Shown: piece by piece, positions 28,521 through 37,927 of the stretch
Layout of the letters: the number at the start of each line of letters is the position of its first letter
How positions within the stretch are numbered: the first letter of the stretch is position 1
Assembly: GCA_027577415.1 (NCBI GenBank)
Contig: JANBQS010000086.1
Coordinates: forward strand, 1 to 38,433
Length of the DNA stretch: 38,433 bases
Reading direction: 5' to 3'
From: Coemansia sp. RSA 922
Taxonomy: Eukaryota > Kickxellomycota > Kickxellomycetes > Kickxellales > Kickxellaceae
Translations under genes and position numbers: made by a program
Notes under the pieces: generated by a model
Databases searched by the model: none
What the model was told of the DNA's origin: nothing
Seen by the model: only the letters and a program-made list of their open reading frames with translations

Positions 28521-30209
28521 ATGTCCAACTGTGTATCTCCAGCTCAAGCTCTTCCCTCCCATGTCCTGCGTCTGATCATCAGGCGGCTGGTGCACGAAAG
28601 GATGCGTCCCATTGACAGTCCTTTGTGTAATATGAATGCTTTAAAAGACATGCTGTCCGTGTGCTCTTCTTGGCGCCAAGCTGCTCTTGAGTACTATTGG
28701 AAAGAGCCAAGGGTAATCATAGATGGCTGGAAAAACACTTGTTCTGTCAATTATCAGATTTTGCCGAAGGAGCTCAGACCATCTCACACTACTAAAGACA
28801 TGGTCAAGGAACTTCGCCTAAATGTCCCTATATCGACAATTGCTAATGGAACTGCACACCAATTACTGACCGAGTTCATGGGAGAGATTGGGGCGTTGCC
28901 GTTTGTTCACAAGCTTCATATTCGGGTCACTCATCATACAAGTGGGCCTGAGTATTTAGAGGATGTTGCCAACAGTTGCGCTGTAGAGTTTGCTCAGCTG
29001 CTCAAGTCAATTACTCCATCATTAAAAGTTATTGCGGTCAGTTGCGATAGCTTTACGACTGATTTGAGCATGGACGACATAGAACGAAATGTGACGTTTG
29101 ATGAAGGAACATTGGTGGTATTCATTGACTCGCTAGGTAACATCAGCAACAATCATGGTGTGTTAGGTCTGGAAGAGCTTAGCATTAACAAATTATCATC
29201 TATTAGTATTATTCCGGAGATTTCTACGCTCAGGCTCCTCTATAAAAGTGATCAAGAGATGCGCATTAACCTTGTTCATAAATGCGCAAATACGCTTCAA
29301 TACCTTCATATTGGAATATGCAATGCCAAATCACTTGTGTTTGACACTAATGGCCACGCAGTCGTTTACCCAAGCCTGCATCATTTGGAGTTGTATCCAG
29401 GAGGACATAATACTTCTATTGAGCGGGTGTCAGTTCCTAATGCTGTCCCATTTCCTATATTGAGAACCCTGAATATGAGTATGCTCTATCCTTTTGCCGA
29501 TGATGTAATGTTCCGAGGCAATTGTGACACTTTGGTGCGCTTAAAGATGAGCATTATCTACGAAACAGTTTTAATGTTGAATAATAGTAAGCCTTTTGAA
29601 AGTGGTTACGTTAACCGACGGAGTGTGGTCGTTGACGGGGTCTGGGGCGATGATAGCCTAGCTGGTATTCCAGGAGCTACAATGTCCAAATTTATGGCTA
29701 ATTTGGTTGGATCTGCGAGGAGACTCCAGTCTGACAATACACTGCTAGTCAACACCTTAGCTAGCGTGGTGCCACAGGGACATGAGTTTGAGTTTGTCAA
29801 GGAATTGGATGCATATAAAGCCAAACTGCCACTGTTTAACATACTGCGCATTTTGCAGGTTCTTCCATCTCTTGTAGAGCTTAGATGTGGAGCGTTTGGT
29901 CTAGGCCCTGAGCTTGCCCATATTGCTGTGGAAGATCTGCCCGATCACATGGCTTCCACTTACAGAGACAGAGGAAAAAACTTGCAAATCTGGAAGTTGT
30001 CAGTTGCACATAGTTCTCGCGATCTTCACGTCTCGGAATACGCCATGCTTTTAGTGCTCGCATGTCCAACGCTTCATTCAGTAAAGTTAGCAGATATTCC
30101 TCTCTCCGATTTCAAACCCAGGATCACTGACGCCCTTCAAAGCGGCCCATATAGCAAGTACGCTTCTCAGCTTAATCGACTTTTAGATGTCAAGCAACTG
30201 TTTGAGTAG
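28521..30209 (+). CDS. F-box-like protein, lineage-specific family (array copy 1, intact)
   Basis: 562 residues, intronless. The N-terminus CVSPAQALPSHVLRLIIRRLV, then LKDMLSVCSSWRQAALEYYWKE, follows the F-box pattern (L-P-x-x-[IV]L-x-x-I, VC-x-x-WR, A-x-x-x-x-W). F-box proteins link substrates to SCF ubiquitin ligases through Skp1. The rest has repeated leucine-rich segments reminiscent of degenerate LRRs (TLRLLYKS, LQYLHIGI, LHHLELYP, LRTLNMSM, LVRLKMSI), with family blocks DDVMFRGN, LPDHMAS and PYSKYASQLNRLLD shared with the copies downstream. The start is ATG 28521 (MSNCVSPAQ), matching the starts of the other copies; an upstream in-frame TTG is not a start. There is no signal or membrane segment. 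The family call is by pattern; the substrate-recognition role is inferred. Confidence 0.75.
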   Translation: MSNCVSPAQALPSHVLRLIIRRLVHERMRPIDSPLCNMNALKDMLSVCSSWRQAALEYYWKEPRVIIDGWKNTCSVNYQILPKELRPSHTTKDMVKELRLNVPISTIANGTAHQLLTEFMGEIGALPFVHKLHIRVTHHTSGPEYLEDVANSCAVEFAQLLKSITPSLKVIAVSCDSFTTDLSMDDIERNVTFDEGTLVVFIDSLGNISNNHGVLGLEELSINKLSSISIIPEISTLRLLYKSDQEMRINLVHKCANTLQYLHIGICNAKSLVFDTNGHAVVYPSLHHLELYPGGHNTSIERVSVPNAVPFPILRTLNMSMLYPFADDVMFRGNCDTLVRLKMSIIYETVLMLNNSKPFESGYVNRRSVVVDGVWGDDSLAGIPGATMSKFMANLVGSARRLQSDNTLLVNTLASVVPQGHEFEFVKELDAYKAKLPLFNILRILQVLPSLVELRCGAFGLGPELAHIAVEDLPDHMASTYRDRGKNLQIWKLSVAHSSRDLHVSEYAMLLVLACPTLHSVKLADIPLSDFKPRITDALQSGPYSKYASQLNRLLDVKQLFE

Positions 30210-30322
30210 ACTAGGACAAGAATATACTAATATCATTAGTCATGGGAGCACAGTAGTTCAATAGGCCTTTTAAATTACCAGACTGGTATTTTATTTATTT
30301 CTCAACAACAATGTTGAAGGGG

Positions 30323-30487
30323 TTAAAGTATATTTATCTTTTGGCGTCTAGGGGGGCCATGTGGGCACGCTCCATTAACCAAATGTTTTTCGTATTCGTC
30401 GATAAATTTAAAATCCCCGTCACAAAAAGAGCACATATGTACGCACTTGGAGTGTACAACCAGCCGTGAAGAAGTAGGGCGCACCAT
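30323..30487 (-). CDS. Mini zinc-finger protein, copy A (54 residues)
   Basis: A tiny open frame starting MVRPTSSRLVVHSKCVHMCS. It contains C-x2-C-x-x-x-F...H-x5-C (CSFCDGDFKFIDEYEKHLVNGACPHGPPRR), a C2H2-like finger in which the last ligand is Cys (C2HC). The frame is open upstream of this ATG, but that part is hydrophobic and unlike coding sequence. It is paired with a similar frame 235 bp away on the same strand. No signal peptide. Such a small single-finger protein could bind nucleic acid or protein, or both frames could be pieces of a decayed larger gene. Confidence 0.4.
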   Translation of the reverse strand: MVRPTSSRLVVHSKCVHMCSFCDGDFKFIDEYEKHLVNGACPHGPPRRQKINIL

Positions 30488-30721
30488 TTGAATAATAAAT
30501 ACGTTAAAAATTAGGCAAGTATATAGTTTATAAAAGTAGAAAAAAAACACCAGGTTGTTAAAAAAGGCTAGTTGCGGCCCTTTATATACAAATTGGCCCT
30601 GGCTCAAGATAAATAAAGGCTGCAATTGTAGAATTGGCTAGCTATCATAAATGCGGGCAGTTGCTGCAAATCCCCACACTCGCAATATACACTTCAGGCC
30701 CTTTCTGATATGTCATTGTGA

Positions 30722-30859
30722 TTATGGCCTTCTTGGACACTTGCTATAAGCAAAATGCGTATTAAATGCAGTCTCCCCGTCAAAGTCTACACCGCACCAG
30801 TGGCAGTAGTACTTGCCTCCAGGACAGGCTATGTAACAACGGCTAACTGAGGATGGCAT
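30722..30859 (-). CDS. Mini zinc-finger protein, copy B (45 residues)
   Basis: A tiny frame from an ATG at 30857-30859: MPSSVSRCYIACPGGKYYCH, then WCGVDFDGETAFNTHFAYSKCPRRP. It shares with copy A the pattern C-x2-C-x3-[DF]F-x6-8-H-x5-C-P...RR, including the ending C-P-x-RR/RRP, so the two are tandem duplicates. The start is uncertain, since the frame is open to 31012. Similarity between the two copies over the finger but not elsewhere is the main evidence that they are, or were, genes. Confidence 0.4.
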   Translation of the reverse strand: MPSSVSRCYIACPGGKYYCHWCGVDFDGETAFNTHFAYSKCPRRP

Positions 30860-31915
30860 TCCGAAAGAAATCCCAAAGAAAACACAAGAGTAGCTTGATA
30901 ACGTTTTAATGGAGTTGGGGCAAGGAAACATAGAGTCCATTAAAGGAGGCAAAAGATTGTACAATTCTATATATACCCCCATGTGATAGTGACAGGATGT
31001 AAAAGAAGCCAACTAACTCGAATGTCGGCTGTTTATCTATTGCTTCAATTTGGCTTCGCTATTCCTGGTGCTTGCAGCGTGCTTGCGCACTTGGCATAAA
31101 AGGGAGGTATGCACGCACTCAAGCTTTCTCTATGTATTCTCGCCAATATGATTTATTTCACAATTGAATAGGTGTGCGAGTAGATAGAGTTTACGCTGGC
31201 GATTAAGGTTCTTTGCCGCATGTCTTTATGTGTTCTTTATAGACATCAAACCCTTTAATTCCAACTTTACAAACTCTGCAGAAGAAAATTGTCGCCTTGT
31301 TTATGTCCAAGCTTTGATTTGTGTGGGCTGTCATGGCACAATTCAAGTTTTAGAAGTGACAGAGGTGTGCTTCAATAGAGCCAATGTTCGAAAAAACAGA
31401 AATAGATTTAAGGAAAAAGCAAAAACGGATGAAAACTACGTACCACTGCCATGCACTTTTAAATCACAAAGGAGCCATTAGACAACTATCTCTGACAAGC
31501 ATTCGCCAATTATACAATTGGACTAATATAAAGAGACAAGCATGTGACAAAAGTGAACACATGAATTAGGTATAGATAATGACATTAATGAAAATAGGGT
31601 GCATGAACACAGGTCTTCTATTCATTGACTTGTTTACCTAATTGTGCATTTAAAACTAATCTGAGTGACAATGGCGAATACGCGAACTCGCAACCAAGAT
31701 ACTATAATGGCCTTGCAGTTTGTGTCATTTGCGTCAATAGGATAATAGATTGTTCTAGTCTAGTAGGCAATATTAATGACTGACCAACCAACAACAAAAT
31801 CGCCTACTGCTTTTCTCTACGACAAGTTAAGAAAATCACTGGAGAAAACAATATAAATAAAGAATTAGCAGTCAATGGTCTAGCGGCCTTGCCATCCATA
31901 AAATAGCAATCGATG
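30860..31915. other. 1.06-kb region without a clear gene
   Basis: AT-rich. Two overlapping plus-strand frames of 83 and 61 codons (31230-31569) show no recognisable motif and weak coding character. I see no repeats or RNA genes here. Confidence 0.5.
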
Positions 31916-33377
31916 CTAATGAGGTGCATATTGTTTAAGCTTATTTGCGGCAATGGTCTCTTCCATCTGCTTCATATAGGGTTTGTGATTGTCAGGATCC
32001 GTACTGGCATAGTCAAAATTGGGACAAACCGACGCCAAAAGCAGTACTCACATCACAATATCATAAGGGTTTCTTGCTCTGTAGAATACAAGATGCTAGC
32101 AGCGGAGTCGCTCGCCCATGAGTGCATATGTGGAGAGCATGTAGGCAGTGAGCTCACCCAACGTGACGTTCCAGAGCATCAAGGAAACAAATGGCGGCAA
32201 CAAAAATTGAATACAAGAGTAGTCGCCAAGCAATGGTGAAAAGGCTAGTGCTGATTTAGCACCAGACAAAACCCCCTTGATCTCACGTACACACGCTCCG
32301 GGAGCAATGCACAAGTAAAACCACATAGCTTCAGCAGCAGTAGCAAATGTATCTGGTAAGATGCCGTCCAAATGCCTGGTCTTGACACATTGCATATTTG
32401 GATAACTTTATGGCGTGAATACGTTGCCTCTGAAAAATGTGTCGCCACCAAATGGATAGTCATGGCCGATGCTTAGTGACCGAAGACAGGAAAAAGGTAC
32501 AGTTCCATTAAAAGCTGGTCGCTGCGGCTCGTTGTTGTGCGACGGGCCCCACAGCTTGAGTATTATCAGGCGCGGGTAAGCCACGTAGCTATTGTCGACA
32601 TCTTGAACAAGACCAGCAAAGTCAATGTCTTGCTCAGAGTCGATATCGATGGACTGCAATGTCAGGGCACTCTGTCGCGCCAACTGCACAACGAGTGAAA
32701 CACTACTCTTACACGTGTACTTGAAAAGCACCAAGTTGCGAATCACGTCCGGCTGCAGCTCCATAGTAACAATTGTATCACTAGAGTGCTCGTATTCGAT
32801 ACGGATTGCGAGATGAAAGAGTTGGGAAACCAGGCTGCCAAAATAAAAGCTGGAAATTTCAGGCACATGGCCAAAGTCGTGTGGCCGTATTCTAATTTAC
32901 TAGCCAGCGGCGCCAGCTGCTTGATCCACTGCACTAATGTACAAACATTGGACTCAGCTAGCAACAACAAGGTTGTAACGTCCTCGTCCAAGATGACAAG
33001 AAATGTAATGATGCGAGCTATTGGAAATGCACAACCACCATAGGGCTCAAGTGACAATATACGCAGGGCATTGCCAGAGTAACTGTCCAGCTCAATTACC
33101 AATTCTTTGACCAGGTGGTGTGTGGGGTAGCCGAGATCATGTGCACGTGATAGCCAAACTCAAAAGGGCCAAGCAGCGGGTACTGTGTTGTTCGCTCGTG
33201 ATGCGATGAACTAGATAGCTCCAATTTAAAGAAGCCACAATAGCGTGGGTAGGCGATAGCACAAAATTCATGGCAGACCCATAGCAGCGGTCTCAATAGC
33301 AAGCGGTACGCGTTGGAGTTAAGCTCTATGCCGTCACCTAGGATGCGGCTGCTGCCTATGACGTAGTTGACAATAAG
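31916..33377 (-). pseudogene. F-box-like/LRR family pseudogene of a second subfamily
   Basis: Reading minus-strand frames in order gives one eroded protein. It begins near 33377 with LIVNYVIGSSRILGDGIELN, continues through RPLLWVCHEFCAIAYPRY (an F-box-like VC-x-x-F/W block), then shifts frame near 33140 into GYPTHHLVKELVIELDSYSG. It shifts again near 32880 into DFGHVPEISSFYFGSLVSQL, and goes on to PFSCLRSLSIGHDYPFGGDTFFRGN, the equivalent of the PFPxL...DDVMFRGN block of the intact copies. After FFRGN about twenty residues appear deleted; VFTP is followed by TAA (32408-32410), and the frame continues as SYPNMQCVKT...FATAAEAMWFYLCIAPGACVREI. The tail VLLLASVCPNFDY...YAPH ends at 31916. At least two frameshifts, a deletion and more than one stop make it non-functional. 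Confidence 0.75.
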
Positions 33378-33848
33378 CTAGAAAATAAAAAGGAGAAGGG
33401 TCTGAAATGAACATAGAGTAGGCATTGATAGCAAATAGAATAACAAAGTTAATTGTATTAGAGAATAGCAAATACTATGTAAGTATAAAGTAGAACAGAA
33501 GAGCTATAATGTCCTACCTTGTAGAAAGGTGAGCCATAGAGCTCAGACCGCAAGTAAAGACATGTTGCAATATCCCATCAGTTAAATTAGGGGTAAGGGT
33601 GGTGCTTTATGTCGAGTTCCGGCTTGGAGTAGGGTTGGCTCGATGGTGTGGCAGCATATTTTCTCCAATTGACAGGGCAGCTACAACGTCATGCGCATTA
33701 TCAGAGAGCCACTGAACGGATCTATTGCATATCAGTTCCAAGTGTACTATCGCCACTTGAACCATACCGCCTACCTGCACAGAAAGCAGAACAAAAGATC
33801 CGTAAGAGCCTGTTGACTTTAAACTTCTACATTGATGTAGCGTGCAAC
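33378..33848. other. Region 3' of F-box-like copy 3 and upstream of the pseudogene
   Basis: It may hold the lost first exon and intron of the pseudogene: on the minus strand a donor-like CAAG|GTAGGA near 33518 and an acceptor TTTTCTAG just before 33377 are present, but joining them does not give the right frame. A short frame at 33607-33852 has no family features. Otherwise empty. Confidence 0.4.
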
Positions 33849-35555
33849 TCAATCGTCGTCAATCATCATATTCATCAGATTGGTTTCATATTCTTCTTCT
33901 TCAATGATAATCCCATCAAGGAGTCGAATAAGCCGTGATGCATACTTGCTAAATGGGCCACTGCGACTAGCTTCGGTGACTCTCGTGTGGTAACTGCGAC
34001 TATCAATAGACAATGTTTCCACTAACATAAGTCTTGGGCAAGCAATAGCCAAAAGCATAACATAGTCGGCGACTTTCATACTGCGCTGGCCTCTGCCATG
34101 TGGCAAAAGCCAAGTGTGCAAGTGCTTTCCAGCATTGCCAAAGTTGGAGGCCACGTGATCAGGCAAATCATCATCCGTAAGTAATTTAAATCCTGAATCC
34201 AAATCGTCAATATCGCATTCAAGCCTAGCAAGAACAGGAAGTGCTTTCAGCAAGCGCAGAATATCATGAAGCAACGACTTGTTGCCCTTCATATCCAAAA
34301 ATTGAATGTTTTCAAACTGGTAATTTGAACTTGTCAAGTCAATCAATCCACTGACTGGAACGTTTCTTGTTAATGACAGTTTGCAAGTATTAGCAGCTAA
34401 GTTGCGTATAAACTTGTGCATAGTGGGTATAGGCACTTGTGTGAGGTTATTCATGCTGTAAATATCATCAATAATCAGAGTTCGCAAGTTCCTAAACCCG
34501 TTGTTAAACACCGGACTAGTACTTAGAACGGCAACATCCCTGGCGTCTAAATATATTACCAGTTTCTCTAAGGTGGCACTATTTCCTCGGAACATCACAT
34601 CATCGCCAAGTTGAGCACAAGAGTATAATATCAAGCACTTTAATACAGGAAATGGCACAACATCGGGAGCCAGCATTCGCTCAATTGGATCATTATAATC
34701 AAAGCTTGGCTTCAAATGCTGCAATTTCGGGTATATAACAGCTTTGCCATCCATATCGTAAATCAATGATTGAGCAGGGAGGCTAGTAATGACAAGATGT
34801 TGAAGAGCATAGGCGCACTTGTGAACTAAATTAGTGCTCAGTATGAGAGAGCTATAGCAGTTCAGGCTCAGTGAGGAAAGTTGAGGAATGCAGTCAATAG
34901 TCGATGAATGTTTAAATTTCATATTTCCCAATTCAAGTACCTGGTGCTTGCTATTGCGGAACAGCAAGCCGAGTAGACTAGCAAATAATTCTTCATCACA
35001 TTTAAGTGCCTCCTGCTGGCTACCACGGTAGTACAGCTCAGCCGCAGCCAATGAATCTTGTGTCATTGACCTGAGCAGACAAGTAAATTCAAGAACATTG
35101 TCAATGGAGCTATCCATTGGCTCTTCAGGAGCTACAAACCCATCGGTAATTGTAACACATAGCTTACGGGCTTGAATCATAGTCGCGGTGTCTCCCATGA
35201 GCTCAGTCAATATTTTGTGGGCAGCACCACTTGCTATACTAGCTCCTGAAACTTTTATTCTGAGCTCCCTTACCAAGTTGGTGGCAATGAACGATGGCTT
35301 AGATCTTGGGCGCAACCCTGGCTGATCTATGTAAGCCTCGTTTCTCTTGTCATCAATAGTAAGGTAAAGCTTCTTCCACAGATACTCGCGCGCCTCCTGA
35401 CGCCAGGCAGAGCACACATACATTATATGTTTTAAATAGTACATATTGCCTATTGACCCCGGTGCTCTTGTCTTGGAGCCTTGTACTACGTACTGTAAAA
35501 CAAGACGCAGAATGTCAGAGTGAATTACTTGAGCTGGCGAGACACTGGTAGACAT
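33849..35555 (-). CDS. F-box-like protein (array copy 3, intact)
   Basis: 568 residues, intronless, the same family as the gene at 28521. N-terminal F-box-like part: SVSPAQVIHSDILRLVLQYV, then YVCSAWRQEAREYLWKKLYLTI. Shared downstream blocks include LVRELRIKVSGASIASGAAH, IDCIPQLSSLSLNCYSSL, NLVHKCAYALQHLVIT, LIYDMDGKAVIYPKLQHL, GDDVMFRGNSATLEKLVIYL, DLPDHVAS and GPFSKYASRLIRLLDG. The tail is acidic (IIIEEEEYE...MMIDDD), unlike copy 1. The start ATG (35553-35555) lies in the same position relative to SPAQ as in the other copies. Leucine-rich spacing suggests an LRR-like substrate-binding solenoid. Function in SCF-type ubiquitination is inferred from the F-box-like pattern only. Confidence 0.75.
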   Translation of the reverse strand: MSTSVSPAQVIHSDILRLVLQYVVQGSKTRAPGSIGNMYYLKHIMYVCSAWRQEAREYLWKKLYLTIDDKRNEAYIDQPGLRPRSKPSFIATNLVRELRIKVSGASIASGAAHKILTELMGDTATMIQARKLCVTITDGFVAPEEPMDSSIDNVLEFTCLLRSMTQDSLAAAELYYRGSQQEALKCDEELFASLLGLLFRNSKHQVLELGNMKFKHSSTIDCIPQLSSLSLNCYSSLILSTNLVHKCAYALQHLVITSLPAQSLIYDMDGKAVIYPKLQHLKPSFDYNDPIERMLAPDVVPFPVLKCLILYSCAQLGDDVMFRGNSATLEKLVIYLDARDVAVLSTSPVFNNGFRNLRTLIIDDIYSMNNLTQVPIPTMHKFIRNLAANTCKLSLTRNVPVSGLIDLTSSNYQFENIQFLDMKGNKSLLHDILRLLKALPVLARLECDIDDLDSGFKLLTDDDLPDHVASNFGNAGKHLHTWLLPHGRGQRSMKVADYVMLLAIACPRLMLVETLSIDSRSYHTRVTEASRSGPFSKYASRLIRLLDGIIIEEEEYETNLMNMMIDDD

Positions 35556-35937
35556 AATAGCAAACTAAAGAAGTACTAAAATTTGAGTTAGTTGAAAAAT
35601 AAATAAAATATAAGAATAGGAGGAAGAGAAAGGTGAGAGTTTGGACATGGGTTTTTAAGGCTACCCATGCAGTTGGAGACATTCCTTTTCAAACACTTGC
35701 ACACCACCAAGCCCCCACTTTTACAACACTTGAAGCCCCTTTTGAAGACAAAATCAAAGCATTTTCAGGCAATGGCTTTGTATGTTCTTTTCCACAATTG
35801 AAAATGTCTCTCGACAAAGAAACAAAGGCTTTCTTGCCATCAACATGACGTTATGTCATGTGGGTGATTAGCTAATTTATATTACCACCCCAAACAAATA
35901 TATTTTAGAATTATACATTTTAGCCAGCGCTGCGTAG
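35556..35937. other. Promoter region of F-box-like copy 3
   Basis: Upstream of the minus-strand gene. 35801-35846, read on the minus strand, resembles 28305-28348 upstream of copy 1 (shared ATGGCAAG/TTGGCAAG, CTTTGTTT-CTTTG and GAGAGA). The plus-strand 71-codon frame across it has no family features. Confidence 0.4.
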
Positions 35938-37423
35938 TTAGTAAAGGACTCGTAGAAGTCGGCCGAGCTGAGATGCGTATTTTATATATCAGTCGCTGTG
36001 AAGTGCCTCTGAAATTTTGGCGCTAAAGTCGGGAATAACGCTTTTCATTAGCATAACTCGATGCAACCTAGGACAGGCAAGTGCCAATAGCATGACGTAC
36101 TCTACATCCATGCTCTGGGATTCAGAGCTAAATGAGGTTACTTTCCAAGCATTCAGAAACCTTCCAGCCTTATTATATAAAGATGCAATGTAGTCTGGCA
36201 GCTCACCCATGGAAACGTGAGCGAATCCAGATCCCAGACCATTAGTGCCACATTTAAGGGTTGTCAGCGCCGGAAGCGCCATTAGCAGGCACATAGTATC
36301 GTGGAGAGACAAAGGACTATCACTTGTATCCAACGACTTGATGCTTTTAAAGTCATGCTCAGGCTGTGAAGCTCCGACCAAGTATTTAGTAGTACATACT
36401 GTGCCAGATACAACTTTATGAACAGTGCACATCAAGTCGCACAGAAAAGTGTCTAATTCGGCTTTAAAGGTATGGGAGAGATCCTCGGTGTCATATTCTT
36501 CACTAAGATATACATTTCGCAATGCCTTGACCCTGTTCTTAAACACGCCAAGCATGTTGAGCTTAAGCACAGTGTCTCTGTCAATGAGGAGATACAACTG
36601 CTCGAGAGAACCACTATTGCCATTGGTATCATACATCAGTTCTTTAGCACCACAAAAAGCAATATCAAAGCTAATAAGAGTGTCAGCACATTTACGAACT
36701 AGGCATATGTGCATGTCAAATGTACTCACACAATACAATTTCAATGATGAGTACTAAGGAATAATGTCAATGGTCGTTAAATATTTTAAGCGAGTCTTTC
36801 TTGCGTCCAACATGGCCTGTGTGGTATTACCATATACCGACTTTAGAAATACCCCCGTTGTTTTTTCTTCAATGTCGCCCACTCTCCAAGTATCGCCGTG
36901 ATCACTTACTTCAGTCATATATACAGCTGGAGTTGTTGATTTGAGCAAGCTGGCAAACTCTAGAGCATTGTTAGTTTCACTACCGGTTACATAGTCAGAT
37001 TGGTCATTTTCATTAGAAAGCAAGATGCGTAGCTTGTGTACAAGAGGCAAGGCTGTTGAATTGTTCATGTACTCTGACAATAGTTCATAGGCCTTGCCGC
37101 TAACAATACTTTCCCAACGAACGATGATAGTGAGCTCTCTGAGCAAGCGCTTACACGTAAGTGGCTGCCAGCAGTAGTCAGCCCATTCGGGACGACAGTT
37201 GTAACCTATGTCCCATTCCTCATCAATTACGAGCACAAGTTCTCTCCACAAGTATTCAAGGGCAGTTTGTCGCCACTTGTGGCATACAGATAGAAATTCT
37301 TTCATACTGTCAAAAACGGCAGAATAATTGCAAGATTGAAACTTTGACTTGTTGACCGTGTACTCTATAATAAGACACAACGTCGGAGGAAAGTCTTTGA
37401 GCAGGTGGCAAACTGGTGGACAT
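35938..37423 (-). pseudogene. F-box-like family pseudogene (array copy 4)
   Basis: The ancestral start is ATG at 37421-37423, reading MSTSLPPAQRLSSDV like its paralogues. A frameshift near 37380 moves the frame to LCLIIEYTVNKSKF, then the F-box-like LSVCHKWRQTALEYLWREL. A TAG at 36754-36756 falls in TTIDIIP-stop-YSSLKLYC, exactly where copy 3 has Gln (IDCIPQLSSLSLNC), consistent with CAG to TAG. After KELMYDTNGN roughly 55 residues present in copy 3 are missing before NSGSLEQLYLLID. A TGA at 35989-35991 interrupts EALHSD-stop-YIKYASQLGRLL, the conserved C-terminal GP[FY]SKYAS-x-L block, and the original stop follows at 35938. Two stops, a frameshift and a deletion indicate loss of function, yet the rest is well preserved, so decay is recent. 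It is divergent from the partial copy at 37928. Confidence 0.85.
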
Positions 37424-37927
37424 GGTAGCAATTAATGACAGAATGCAGAGTGAAATTGCAAAAAAGTTGGAGAAAAAGTGCATGGAGAGGAGGAGGACAC
37501 GGCTCTTTTTCTAGTGGTGGAAAAGTATTTTGGCCACAGCAACTTCTGATATTGAGCGTTTAGTTGCATTTTCACTTTGAAGGTCCTTTTTTCCATGCTT
37601 GTTAAAAATTTAAAGATTCTCATTAATTGGGTAGAATAATCTATTTGTTGGGATGGTGGTTTGGTTGTACAGGTAAAGTTTTCTTTTTGTTCTTTGTCAG
37701 ACCATAAGCGCCTTTTTTTGTGAATCTCGTCTTTCTTGCTTCTTAGCACCTTTGCCGGAGCAAGCTCTTGGATTCATGCAAAGGGGATGGCTGACTTGCC
37801 TCATCCTTTGTCCAAGCTGTGCCTCTTCCTCTTTTGAATTTTATTTTTCTAACCTTTATTTACCTCTCTCTCTTCCAAGCCGTCAAACTTTTATTTATCA
37901 CTTTTTAACCAGCAACTCTTTGCCACC
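37424..37927. other. Divergent promoter region between F-box-like copies 4 and 5
   Basis: 504 bp between the divergent start codons of the pseudogene and the partial gene. C/T-rich leader at 37830-37925 on the plus side. No gene seen. Confidence 0.5.

Noticed and set aside
33607..33852. 81-codon minus-strand frame between the pseudogene and copy 3
   Set aside because: No similarity to the F-box-like family and no splice-compatible join to the pseudogene.
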